Assembly: GCA_036565725.1 (NCBI GenBank)
Contig: DATCXQ010000395.1
Location: forward strand, 1-18,959
DNA from: JAJVID01 sp036565725
Lineage (GTDB): Bacteria > Acidobacteriota > Blastocatellia > RBC074
Direction of reading: 5' to 3'
Length of the DNA: 18,959 nucleotides
Part shown: one piece after another, positions 5,639 through 13,876 of the stretch
How positions within the stretch are numbered: position 1 is the first letter of the stretch
Layout: every line of letters starts with the position of its first letter
Program-made: the position numbers and the translations under genes
The notes under the pieces: generated by a model
What the model was told of the DNA's origin: nothing
Seen by the model: only the letters and a program-made list of their open reading frames with translations
The model's database searches: none

Positions 5639-8431
5639 ATGCCACGTCGGCTCAGCTTCACGCGGCTCAACCTATTCGAACAGCCGCTGGTCTTCATCGC
5701 CTCGTCATTCATCCTCGGGCTGCTCTTCGCGGCGCGATTCAGTTTTTCAATTCACATGTGGTTGATTCTCTCCGCAGTTTTATGGCTGACAGTTCTGGTT
5801 TGCCTTTTGAAGAAGCTGAGGAGATGGGGAGTCACGTCTCTACTGCTGATCCTGGGCTTCGCGTGCGGCGGCGCGTTGTGGGCGATCAATGAGGCAGGCG
5901 CCGGCGAAGATCGTGTGCGCAAGTTATTCGAGCGCGGCGAATTGACTGCTGAAGAGCCGGTCGAGATTTGGGGGACGCTCAATGACGCGCCGGAACTCGC
6001 GCCCGATAGAATCTATTTGAACGTCGCCGTCGAGAAGGTCGCGACATTGGGAAGGGAGCGCGCCGCGACGGGCGTCACGCAGATCGTCGCGCCGCTCAGG
6101 GACGACCAATCCCGCGACGATTACGACCGGCTGTCGCTCGATTACGGCTCCCGCGTACGAATCCTCGGCAATCTGAGTGACCGGCGCGGTTATCTCAACC
6201 CTGGCTCGCCCGATTTCGACGAGATGCTAGAACACCGCGGGTTCGACGCGACGGGAGTGGTCAAAAGCCCGCTGCTTATTGAAAACCTGGGAGCCGGCGC
6301 TCGCAGCGCGGTTCTTCATCTGCTTTATCGAATCCGCGCGCGCGCGATCGCCGTTACGCTCCGCAGCCTCACACAGCCGACTTCGGGAATCCTGGTCGCA
6401 GCTCTGTTCGGCAATCGCCACTTTCTCTCGCGTGACGCGGCCGAGACGTTCCGAGCGGGCGGGACGTTCCATTTGCTGGTAATTTCGGGGTCGCACGTGG
6501 CGATGATCGCGCTCGTCGCGCTCTGGCTGGCGGCGAGGCTGAGCGGCCTTCGTATCATTCAGTACGCGCTCGTGACTGCGTTGATGTGGGCCTACGCGCT
6601 GATGGTCGGCGCGCAGCCTTCGATCACCCGCGCGGTCGTGATGCTCAACATCGCGCTCGTCGGGCGTTTGATCTTTCGCGCTTCGATCGGGGCAAACACG
6701 CTGGCGGCCTCGGCGATGGTGTTGCTCGCCTGGCAGCCGCGAGACGTCTTCAGCCCGGCCTTTCAGCTTTCATTCCTTACGGTGTTGATGATCGTCGCCG
6801 TGGCGTCGCCGCTCTATTCGAGGTTGAAAGAGACGGGCCGGTGGCAGCCCTCGATGTCGACTCCGTATCCGCCGCGCGCGCCGAAGCCGGTGAAATGGCT
6901 GGCCGAATTTTTGTTTTGGAACGGCCGCGAATTCCGCAAAGAGATGAAGCGCTCGCCGATACGCTACCGGCTGGAAAAATCTCGCGCGGCGGTGTGGCTG
7001 AACAGGCTCAGGTTGCAGGCGCCGGCGGCCTGGGTGGCGGTCACGCTCGCCGCAACAACCGCTACGCAGGCGGGCTTGCTGCCGCTGATGATCCATTATT
7101 TTCATCGCGTCTCAATCGTCGCGCCGGTCGCGAACATAGTCGAAGCCGCGCTGATCTCGTTGTTGATGATAGCCGGCGCGGCGTACCTGTTGATCAATTC
7201 GATTATAGGCGCGTGGGCGTTGAAGCTCGCGCCTGTGGTAAACGCGCTCGGACGGCTGACGGTCGAAGCAGGCAGGCCGCTGATCGAGTGGCGCAAGGCG
7301 AGTTTCCGCGCGCCCGATTTCGGCGATCATTGGGAGATCGTTTTCATCGCTTATTTCGCCGCGGTCCTGATTTTGATCGTCGCCGCCAACGAATGGAATC
7401 CGCTCCGCAAGGGCGACGGCGCGGAAGACGCGCGGCGTAAGGCGCATGGTCGCGCCGCGACCGCCACGTCAATGATCGCTATCATCGCGCTCGGCTGGCT
7501 GTTGGCCTTTCATCCCTTCAGGCATGAATACGAGCGCGGGCGATTGAACGTGACGTTTCTGGACGTCGGGCAGGGCGACGCGATTTTGGTCAGCTTTCCG
7601 TTAGGCTCGTTGATGCTGCTCGACAGCGGTGGGCGGTCCAGCTTCGATTCGCTCGAAGGGGATGAGGGCGGCTTCGTTGAAGACCGCATAGGCATAGGCG
7701 AGGCCGCGGTGGCGCCTTACTTGTGGCGCCGCGGGATCAAGCGGCTGGATTGGATAGCGGCCAGCCACGGCGACGCCGACCACGTCGAAGGCTTCGGCGA
7801 GATCGTTCGTGGATTCGAGATCGGCGCAGCCTTAAAGGGCGCGCCAAAGCGAAGAGACCGGCCGCCAAACGCCTTCGACAGAGCGGCGCTCTCGGCGCGC
7901 GCGCCGACGCTGACTCTCAAACGCGGCGACGCGCTTGACATCGACGGCGCTCGCGTCGATGTCCTTTCTCCCTCCCCCGAGCTGCCGCCGATGTCGGACA
8001 ACAATGAGTCACTGGTCTTGCTAATCACCTTCGGCGCCCGCAGCTTTCTCCTGGCTGGCGACGTAGAGAAAGAGGCCGAAGCGCGGCTGGTCGAGTCGGC
8101 GCAGCGTCTGCGCGCCGACGTCTTGAAAGTGGCGCATCACGGATCGAAGACCTCCTCTACAATCGAGTTCTTAGAGAGAGTGAAGCCGCTTCATGCGGTG
8201 ATCTCAGCGGCTAAGCTCAGCCCCTTCGGACACCCGCACCCCGAGGCTCTCGCGCGGCTGCGAACCACGAACGCGCATGTCTGGCAGACCAGCGAATGCG
8301 GCGCGATCACCATCTCGACCGACGGGGACGACCTGCGGGTCGAAACCTTCGTCAAATGCGGGTCAGGCGAGCGATCTGCTGATGGAGCTTCGCGTTCATC
8401 CTACGCCTGCCTTGTTTGCAACGCGCGCTAA
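5639..8431 (+). CDS. comEC: ComEC/Rec2 competence DNA channel with metallo-beta-lactamase domain
   Basis: ComEC passes single-stranded DNA across the inner membrane during natural transformation. This 930-residue protein has the full family layout: N-terminal membrane helices with a DUF4131-like region, a Competence domain (FHLLVISGSHVAMI, then GAQPSITRAVVM), and a C-terminal beta-lactamase-fold domain. That last domain starts at NVTFLDVGQGDAIL, with the metal motif SHGDADH (His710-His715), LLAGDVEKEAE and KVAHHGSKTSS. I chose the ATG at 5639 because GGGAGGG lies five bases upstream; a TTG 17 codons earlier is less likely. The metal residues look intact, so nuclease activity is plausible. The last 20 or so residues are a nonconserved tail, and the stop codon lies inside a strong dyad. 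No other competence or pilus genes are in the window. Confidence 0.96.
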   Translation: MPRRLSFTRLNLFEQPLVFIASSFILGLLFAARFSFSIHMWLILSAVLWLTVLVCLLKKLRRWGVTSLLLILGFACGGALWAINEAGAGEDRVRKLFERGELTAEEPVEIWGTLNDAPELAPDRIYLNVAVEKVATLGRERAATGVTQIVAPLRDDQSRDDYDRLSLDYGSRVRILGNLSDRRGYLNPGSPDFDEMLEHRGFDATGVVKSPLLIENLGAGARSAVLHLLYRIRARAIAVTLRSLTQPTSGILVAALFGNRHFLSRDAAETFRAGGTFHLLVISGSHVAMIALVALWLAARLSGLRIIQYALVTALMWAYALMVGAQPSITRAVVMLNIALVGRLIFRASIGANTLAASAMVLLAWQPRDVFSPAFQLSFLTVLMIVAVASPLYSRLKETGRWQPSMSTPYPPRAPKPVKWLAEFLFWNGREFRKEMKRSPIRYRLEKSRAAVWLNRLRLQAPAAWVAVTLAATTATQAGLLPLMIHYFHRVSIVAPVANIVEAALISLLMIAGAAYLLINSIIGAWALKLAPVVNALGRLTVEAGRPLIEWRKASFRAPDFGDHWEIVFIAYFAAVLILIVAANEWNPLRKGDGAEDARRKAHGRAATATSMIAIIALGWLLAFHPFRHEYERGRLNVTFLDVGQGDAILVSFPLGSLMLLDSGGRSSFDSLEGDEGGFVEDRIGIGEAAVAPYLWRRGIKRLDWIAASHGDADHVEGFGEIVRGFEIGAALKGAPKRRDRPPNAFDRAALSARAPTLTLKRGDALDIDGARVDVLSPSPELPPMSDNNESLVLLITFGARSFLLAGDVEKEAEARLVESAQRLRADVLKVAHHGSKTSSTIEFLERVKPLHAVISAAKLSPFGHPHPEALARLRTTNAHVWQTSECGAITISTDGDDLRVETFVKCGSGERSADGASRSSYACLVCNAR

Positions 8432-8464
8432 TGATACTTTTCGCCCGAAAAATATCATTAGCGC
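8425..8464. promoter_or_regulatory. Long hairpin over the comEC stop codon, ahead of the ATPase cassette
   Basis: GCGCTAATGATA at 8425-8436 is the exact reverse complement of 8453-8464. After one mismatch the stem continues with TTTTC/GAAAA (8438-8442 with 8447-8451) around a 4-base loop. The comEC TAA (8429-8431) is inside the left arm. There is no trailing T-tract on either strand, so an RNA processing site, attenuator or operator fits better than a simple terminator. Confidence 0.75.
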
Positions 8465-8500
8465 ATCCGCAATAACGCTTGAGTACCATAAGCGATGCGC
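8461..8500. promoter_or_regulatory. Second dyad in the ATPase cassette leader
   Basis: GCGCATCCGC (8461-8470) pairs with GCGATGCGC (8492-8500) with a single bulged base and a 21-base loop. Its left arm reuses the last four bases of the preceding hairpin, so the two structures are mutually exclusive at their tips. A TTGAGT -35-like hexamer at 8479-8484 has no good -10 partner. Confidence 0.4.
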
Positions 8501-8525
8501 GCCGAAGATCCCGGAGGCGAATACG

Positions 8526-9536
8526 ATGGAGAAAATCTTCGCTAATCCTTTTCAAGCGGGCGGGAGACTCCGCAACCCTGAACACTTCGTAGGCCGCGAG
8601 AGTGAGCTTCGCCAAATTCTCAGTTGCGTAGCCAATATGGATAGCGTCTCAGTTGTTGGGCCGCGTCGCATCGGCAAATCCTCGCTCCTGCATCATATCG
8701 TCGCCACAGGGCAGCAGCGGCTGAACCAATCCTATCGGTTCCATTACCTCGATCTGCAACCGCTTTGTTCCGCCGAGGAATTTTACAACCGCGCCTGCGA
8801 AGCCATCGCCGGGAAGCCTGGTTCAAGCTACGACGATCTCGAGACCGCGATCGATGGCAACAAGATCGTTCTCTGCCTCGACGAATTCGAACAGAGTGTG
8901 AAGGCTGATTTCGGCGCTGAATTCTTTCACGCATTGCGCAGCCTGGCCCAAACCGGCAATCTCGCGCTCGTCATCGCGACGAAAGCGGCTCTCTCCCAGG
9001 TCATCCTGCGCTATGAAAACCCTCTCGTGTCCCCCTTCTTCAACGTATTCACCACAGTGAAACTCGGAGAATTGACCGAAGCCGATGCCCGCGCGCTCGT
9101 CGCCAAATCCGATCGCTTCAACCGAGAAGAGACGGACTTTATTCTCCGGCTCGCTGGCGCGCATCCTTATTGGCTCAGCTTCGTCAGCTTGCGGCTTTAT
9201 TACGCCAAGCAGGAGGCGCGCTCTGGCGGCGGGGCGGTCGATTTCAACCGTATCGAGCGACTGTTCGAAGACGAGTTCAACGGCGCCGCGGCCAACAACG
9301 CAGTTGCGGCCAATCAGACTCAACAAAACGCGACGACTGAAGGGCGAGCGGTGCAAGGCAGCAGCGGAGCCATCATCACTTCACTGTTGCTGCTTCTGGC
9401 CGGCGTGTTATTCGCCAAGCTCAGCGTCAACATTTTGGCTCCGATAGCCGGGTTTTTAGTGTCCGGCGGGCTTATTCTCATCGGTTTGATGCTCTTCCTC
9501 TTTCGCGGCGTCAATTGGATCGGAGGGACTCGATGA
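8526..9536 (+). CDS. Membrane-anchored P-loop ATPase, first gene of an uncharacterised cassette
   Basis: This 336-residue protein starts at ATG 8526, eight bases after GGAGG. The reading frame is open further upstream into comEC, but those codons lack protein character. An NPEHFVGRESEL entry motif (17-28) precedes Walker A GPRRIGKSS (45-53), Walker B IVLCLDEF (114-121, Asp119-Glu120), a sensor-like LVIATKAAL and HPYW (213-216). These are STAND/archaeal-ATPase-like (AAA_16/AAA_35) features. The expected C-terminal winged helix is missing. Instead, an N/Q/A-rich linker (about 256-281) leads to two membrane helices (about 282-301 and 305-326). The ATPase domain should therefore sit on the cytoplasmic face. 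The stop overlaps the next start (ATGA). The P-loop assignment is firm; the function is unknown, and regulated assembly or signalling with the partner ATPase is inference. Confidence 0.85.
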   Translation: MEKIFANPFQAGGRLRNPEHFVGRESELRQILSCVANMDSVSVVGPRRIGKSSLLHHIVATGQQRLNQSYRFHYLDLQPLCSAEEFYNRACEAIAGKPGSSYDDLETAIDGNKIVLCLDEFEQSVKADFGAEFFHALRSLAQTGNLALVIATKAALSQVILRYENPLVSPFFNVFTTVKLGELTEADARALVAKSDRFNREETDFILRLAGAHPYWLSFVSLRLYYAKQEARSGGGAVDFNRIERLFEDEFNGAAANNAVAANQTQQNATTEGRAVQGSSGAIITSLLLLLAGVLFAKLSVNILAPIAGFLVSGGLILIGLMLFLFRGVNWIGGTR

Positions 9537-10291
9537 ACAAAAAGCGCCAGGCTCGTGGCGCGCCTCAGTCTTCACCAGCCCCAGTCCAAACAACCAATCC
9601 GATCACGTTGTCGCTCGCTTCGCCACTTAAAATTCAATTCGATTCCGGCTCGCAACTTCAGGTGACCGTCGTCACGCCCGAAAAACCGTCCGCGCCGCTC
9701 AACCGATCAATGCGCTTTTTGATCATCAGCGTTTCCCTGAGCGTTTTCCTGGGCGCGCTGCTCTGGCTTTTTCTATGCATGCCCTACCTCAATCTCAGTT
9801 TTCCGCAATCCGCCAAATTCGGGGACGCGTCTTTGTCCATCGCGCTGACGCATCCGGCATACGTGGCCTATGGCGATGAGGCTGAGATGGAATTGACTGT
9901 CACCAACCTCGGTAGCCAGAGCTTCACCGGCGCCGTCACGGTCAACTTTTCCGGCGCCGTTCCGGTACGCCCGCTGGCGTCTGAAACGACCACGATAAAT
10001 ATCGAAAAGTTGGGCGCGAACGCCAGCATTACACATCGTCTGAAGTTCGCGCTGCGCCAACAGACGCAATTGTTCAGTGGCGAGGTCATTCCCACCGGAC
10101 TGCAAATCATCACCGATGATTGCTCGTTCCAACCCGTCGCCGGGCCGCAAATCGCCGTCGCGCCCCTGCCGTTCCTGCGCACGATCAATTCCTGGCTGAG
10201 TAATTACGTCGTCGTCACATCGGTGGCGGCGGTGGCGGCGCTGCTCTGGGAAGTGATGAGAAAACGCATTCTCGGATGGGAGGCGAAATGA
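9533..10291 (+). CDS. Two-helix membrane protein with extracytoplasmic Ig-like domain, second cassette gene
   Basis: I do not recognise this 252-residue protein as a named family. A polar N-terminal segment of about 60 residues (cytoplasmic by prediction) is followed by a membrane helix at 61-83. The central beta-rich domain (about 90-215) includes LTVTNLGSQSFTGAVTVNFS, which resembles CARDB or Ig-like adhesion folds. A second helix lies at 223-239, with a short basic tail (MRKRILGWEAK). This gives an outward-facing sensor or scaffold domain between two helices. The start ATG overlaps the previous stop as ATGA with GGAGGG seven bases upstream (9522-9527), and its own stop overlaps the next start the same way, so the three proteins are probably made in fixed ratio. 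The single cysteines at 82 and 197 do not suggest a clear metal site. Confidence 0.82.
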   Translation: MNKKRQARGAPQSSPAPVQTTNPITLSLASPLKIQFDSGSQLQVTVVTPEKPSAPLNRSMRFLIISVSLSVFLGALLWLFLCMPYLNLSFPQSAKFGDASLSIALTHPAYVAYGDEAEMELTVTNLGSQSFTGAVTVNFSGAVPVRPLASETTTINIEKLGANASITHRLKFALRQQTQLFSGEVIPTGLQIITDDCSFQPVAGPQIAVAPLPFLRTINSWLSNYVVVTSVAAVAALLWEVMRKRILGWEAK

Positions 10292-13113
10292 TAACGGCGG
10301 TGAAAGAGTTTCTACGCGATTGGATGAGGTTGCTTTACTGGGTTTTCTTCAAGCCGTCGGCGCTGCGGGAGCATGTCAGTCAGATTTCGGCTGAACAGGC
10401 TAGCGAAAGAACCACGCTCAGAGAGTTTCTGAGTCATTGCCGTGACAACCGCAAACTGCGTGTCTTTCTTTTACGGACTTTGATCTTCATAATTCTCACC
10501 TGCCTCGTGAGCGCTGAATTAGCAAACTTACTTGTGATCATGCAGGGAAGAGGCCGCTTTTTTTGGTTAACGCACTTAAAATCGTCTTTGGGTTTCGTAA
10601 CTTTAGGCCTGCTGGTCGGCGCGGCAATCGGTGCGAGGCGTGGCGTAGCGGCTGGCGTGGCAGTCAGCATAGCGATTGGTATAGCGCTCGGCGGACCTGC
10701 CAGCGCAATGAGCAGCATGTCAAGAAGCGTAGTAACCTACGCAGCGTTCGGCCTGGCATTCGGAGCCGCAGGCGCCGTAATAGCCGGTGTGGCGGGTGGC
10801 GTGGCGAGCGGCGTGATGCCTAGCATAATAGTCAGCGTGACGCTTGGCATGAGTATAGGCATGGAACGTATCAAGTATAATACGACCTATGGCTTGATGT
10901 TCAGCCTAGGAGGCATCATAGGCGCGACCCGGTTGTTGTTTTACCTGTTCGAGATTTTGCCTGCTATTCTTGCTTACCGCCGCAGCCTTCACGAGAAGGC
11001 GCCCGAACAGGCGCTGTTGCATTCACCTGTCTTTTTCGATGAGCTGATGGTTTTGCCTCAACCTTTTCTCTCTTCGCTGTTGTTACGTGTGGCGCGAAAG
11101 GATCTCAAAAGCGGATTGCGCCATCTTGGGCGCATGGCGAACAATCCTTTCCAACGCTGGGCGGCGCAAAAAACCATGCGAACGCTGCTGGAGCGGGATC
11201 GAATACCATTTTTTTTCAACCTCGACCGTCTGTTGGCCGCGCCGGAGCCGTATGTTCAAACCGGCAGCACTCGCAATGAGCAGGAGCGAGCGGAAGACCG
11301 TTACTTTACAACCAAACTTCTGCTGACCACATTGATGGACAAATGGCCGAAGCCGAAGCGAGATGCTGACTGGTGGTGGCCGAACGATTACCTACCGCGA
11401 TGGATGACCTTCTGGCTGCGGATGCGTGGGCGATCTAAATATACGCCGTTGGCCGAAGGGTACTTTCGACTGCTCCACACTACTGAACAGCTCGCCGATC
11501 AGGACTCAGACAACGAAACCGACATGCCGGCTAGCTTCGATGACAATGACCTGTGGCCATTGCCCTTGGCGATTGAGGCTTTGGCGGAGGCGCGTGAACT
11601 GCCACACGGCGAAGAGTTTTATCAATCGCTGCATTTGGTCGAGGCTGGGTTAAGTTGTGAAAGCCTACAGCAAGTCGGCAAGCTCCGTGACGAATTCGCG
11701 CCGCTGTTTGAAATTGACAATCCGCTCCGCCCACAGATTGTCAAAGTCTTCCGCTGTCTGCGCGACGCGGCGATTGATGCGGCGTCGTTCCTGGCGGTGG
11801 CGCGCGAAATCGCGCGTCGTGACGCGCTTCTGAAAGCTCAAGGCGTGCTGGAAGAGTCCCGGCAATTGGCCGATGGAGTATACGAGCCTGAGCGATCGTT
11901 GCTGCTGGCGGTTATCGAACACTGGCGTAGGATGTTCGCCGTCGAAGGCGGGCGCGTGGCCGAACGCGTCGAGGTCGAGACGCTGCCGAATCCTTACATA
12001 GTCGGGCGACCGGTACGTCCCGAAGACGGGCGGCTGTTCGCCGGGCGGCGCGAAGAATTCCTCGCCATCGAAGAAAAGTTACAGACCGGCGTCGGACTGG
12101 TGATTTACGGGCAGCGCCGCATCGGCAAAACGTCCATCCTGCTGCACCTGCGCGAGCGTTTGCCGCATTCGCTGCTGCCTGTCTATCTGAACCTGCAACA
12201 ATTGATGGCGAACACGACCGGCGGCTTTCTGCGCGCGATTGGCAAAGAGATCGTCAAACAGTTGCGCGACAAGCTGACTGATCTACCCGAGCCGCCTTCG
12301 AGGGAAGAGTTCGACCGCGAGCCATTCCTTAGTCTCAATCAATTGCTCGATGAGATTGAGCGCCGCCTGGCTCCGGGTCAGCGCGTACTGCTCAGCTTCG
12401 ATGAGTTTGAGGAGTTGGAAGAACGTGTCAAAGCGGGCAAGATCGAGAAAGAGATATTCGCCTACCTGCGAGGCGTAACGCAGACGGGGCGCGGGTTCAC
12501 GCTCCTCTTCGCCGGATTGCACACGCTGAAGCAGATGACGCAAGAGTACTGGAACCCGTTCTTTCAGAGCGTCCAGACCGTGCGCATCGACTTTCTTGGC
12601 GAACTGGACGCGCGGCAGTTAATCATTGATCCGGTCGACCGATTCCCGCTCAGTTACGACGAAGAAGCTATCGACCGCATCATCGCCCTGACTAATTCGC
12701 ATCCCTACCTGATGCAAAATGTCTGCCATAATCTGGTGAACCGGTTGAATGATCCGTTCCGGCGCAGCAATCGCGCTAAGGTCGAAGACGTGGAAGCGGT
12801 GCTGGAGAAGACGCTGGAGACGAGCGGATACTATTTCGACGATTACGTCTGGAACTGGTCGAGCGCGGATGAGCGGGTGACGCTCGCGCTATTGGCCGAA
12901 GCCGGCGAATGGGCCGGGTTCGCGCTGGTCGAAATACATCTGGGCCGCGACGCCGCGCTCGACGCCACGCGCAATCTGGTCGCGCGATCCATCCTGGAAG
13001 AACGCTCCGAGCGCGGGGAGTTGGTCTTCCGTTTCCAGATTCCGCTGTCGCGGATGTGGGTGGAGAAGACGAAACCGTCGGCGAGGATACTGATGGAACG
13101 CGGGAGGTCGTAA
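10288..13113 (+). CDS. Multi-pass STAND-like ATPase, third cassette gene
   Basis: The 941-residue protein starts at ATG 10288, overlapping the previous stop and preceded by GGGAGG (10278-10283). Residues 1-55 are cytoplasmic by prediction. About five or six membrane helices follow (57-85, 100-135, 148-192, 203-230); the middle ones are very rich in Gly, Ala and Val. A helical region (about 240-550) with HEAT-like character precedes the ATPase module: NPYIVGRP and LFAGRREEF, Walker A GQRRIGKT (608-615), Walker B VLLSFDEFEE (700-709), LLFAGLH, and HPYLMQ (805-810). A C-terminal winged helix (about 858-928) completes the STAND-like layout. No nuclease, TIR, protease or other effector domain is visible. 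The membrane segment and following region are AT-richer than the ATPase half. The gene is complete; its role is unknown, and signalling is inferred. Confidence 0.87.
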   Translation: MITAVKEFLRDWMRLLYWVFFKPSALREHVSQISAEQASERTTLREFLSHCRDNRKLRVFLLRTLIFIILTCLVSAELANLLVIMQGRGRFFWLTHLKSSLGFVTLGLLVGAAIGARRGVAAGVAVSIAIGIALGGPASAMSSMSRSVVTYAAFGLAFGAAGAVIAGVAGGVASGVMPSIIVSVTLGMSIGMERIKYNTTYGLMFSLGGIIGATRLLFYLFEILPAILAYRRSLHEKAPEQALLHSPVFFDELMVLPQPFLSSLLLRVARKDLKSGLRHLGRMANNPFQRWAAQKTMRTLLERDRIPFFFNLDRLLAAPEPYVQTGSTRNEQERAEDRYFTTKLLLTTLMDKWPKPKRDADWWWPNDYLPRWMTFWLRMRGRSKYTPLAEGYFRLLHTTEQLADQDSDNETDMPASFDDNDLWPLPLAIEALAEARELPHGEEFYQSLHLVEAGLSCESLQQVGKLRDEFAPLFEIDNPLRPQIVKVFRCLRDAAIDAASFLAVAREIARRDALLKAQGVLEESRQLADGVYEPERSLLLAVIEHWRRMFAVEGGRVAERVEVETLPNPYIVGRPVRPEDGRLFAGRREEFLAIEEKLQTGVGLVIYGQRRIGKTSILLHLRERLPHSLLPVYLNLQQLMANTTGGFLRAIGKEIVKQLRDKLTDLPEPPSREEFDREPFLSLNQLLDEIERRLAPGQRVLLSFDEFEELEERVKAGKIEKEIFAYLRGVTQTGRGFTLLFAGLHTLKQMTQEYWNPFFQSVQTVRIDFLGELDARQLIIDPVDRFPLSYDEEAIDRIIALTNSHPYLMQNVCHNLVNRLNDPFRRSNRAKVEDVEAVLEKTLETSGYYFDDYVWNWSSADERVTLALLAEAGEWAGFALVEIHLGRDAALDATRNLVARSILEERSERGELVFRFQIPLSRMWVEKTKPSARILMERGRS

Positions 13114-13119
13114 TCGAGA

Positions 13120-13872
13120 ATGCAACGCCATCGCTTTTACGCGCCGCCGTTGAGCTTCGCCGGGGTGTCCGTCAGGCTCGACGCCGACGAGGCGCATCAC
13201 TTGACGCGGGTCCTGAGGCTCGGCTCCGGCGCGCGAGTATTCGTCTTCGACGGCGAAGGCGGCGAATACGAATGCGAGGTCGCGCGCGTCGCCAAACATG
13301 AGGTCGAGTTGAACCTGCTGCGGCGGCTCGACGACGCCGTAGAATCGCCGCTCCAACTGACGCTGGCGCAGGCCCTGATTAAAGGCGACAAGTTCGATTG
13401 GGTGATTCAGAAAGCGACCGAGCTCGGAGTGACGAGGATTGTCCCACTCGTCACCGACCACGCCGACGTCAAGAGAGACATCAGGCGCGCCGAAGAGCGC
13501 GCGGGGCAGCGATTGCAGCGTTGGCGGCGGATCTCGCTCGAAGCTTTGAAACAGTGCGGGCGGCGAAGACTGGTCGAGATCTGCGAGCCGGCGCCTTTCG
13601 ACGATTTCTGCGGATCGACTACCAGCGGCGAGCGTCTGATGTTCTTCGAACACGGCGGAGAAAGCCTCGCCGAGGTCTCGGCAAAATTGCTAGGCGTCAA
13701 TCAACTCAACCTGTGCGTGGCGTCCGAAGGCGGTTGGAGCGAACATGAATTGCGGAAGGCCGCGTCTTGCGGCTTTAGGCCCGTGAGCCTCGGAACAAGG
13801 ATCCTCAGAACCGAGACCGCCGCGATCGTCGTCGTCGCCTTGGCTCAGCACATTTTCGGCGATATGCGCTAG
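13120..13872 (+). CDS. rsmE: 16S rRNA (uracil-1498-N3)-methyltransferase RsmE
   Basis: RsmE methylates N3 of U1498 in the decoding region of 16S rRNA using SAM. The 250-residue length is normal for the family. An N-terminal PUA-like part (AHHLTRVLRLGSGARVFVFDG) is followed by the SPOUT knot region: ALIKGDKFDWVIQKATELGV, RISLEALKQCGRR, ASEGGWSEHE and LGTRILRTETA. The canonical GPEGG is ASEGG here, a modest change. The start ATG lies six bases after the ATPase gene's stop, with GGAGG at 13103-13107 inside that gene's end, so it is probably transcribed with the cassette. It is a core gene whose position suggests the cassette was inserted between comEC and rsmE. Confidence 0.95.
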   Translation: MQRHRFYAPPLSFAGVSVRLDADEAHHLTRVLRLGSGARVFVFDGEGGEYECEVARVAKHEVELNLLRRLDDAVESPLQLTLAQALIKGDKFDWVIQKATELGVTRIVPLVTDHADVKRDIRRAEERAGQRLQRWRRISLEALKQCGRRRLVEICEPAPFDDFCGSTTSGERLMFFEHGGESLAEVSAKLLGVNQLNLCVASEGGWSEHELRKAASCGFRPVSLGTRILRTETAAIVVVALAQHIFGDMR

Positions 13873-13876
13873 AACA

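Noticed and set aside
5152..5712. 186-codon minus-strand frame across the 5100-5638 gap
   Set aside because: It runs through two long inverted repeats and into the comEC start, has low-complexity Arg/Gly content and no recognisable motif.
11209..11216. Run of eight T in the STAND-like gene as programmed slippage
   Set aside because: The frame is intact on both sides and encodes a plausible FFF stretch; there is no overlapping alternative frame of merit.
8526..13113. Calling the ATPase cassette a known antiphage system (Avs, NACHT, or similar)
   Set aside because: No effector domain (nuclease, TIR, protease) is visible, and the membrane layout with an outer Ig-like protein does not match a named system I can identify.
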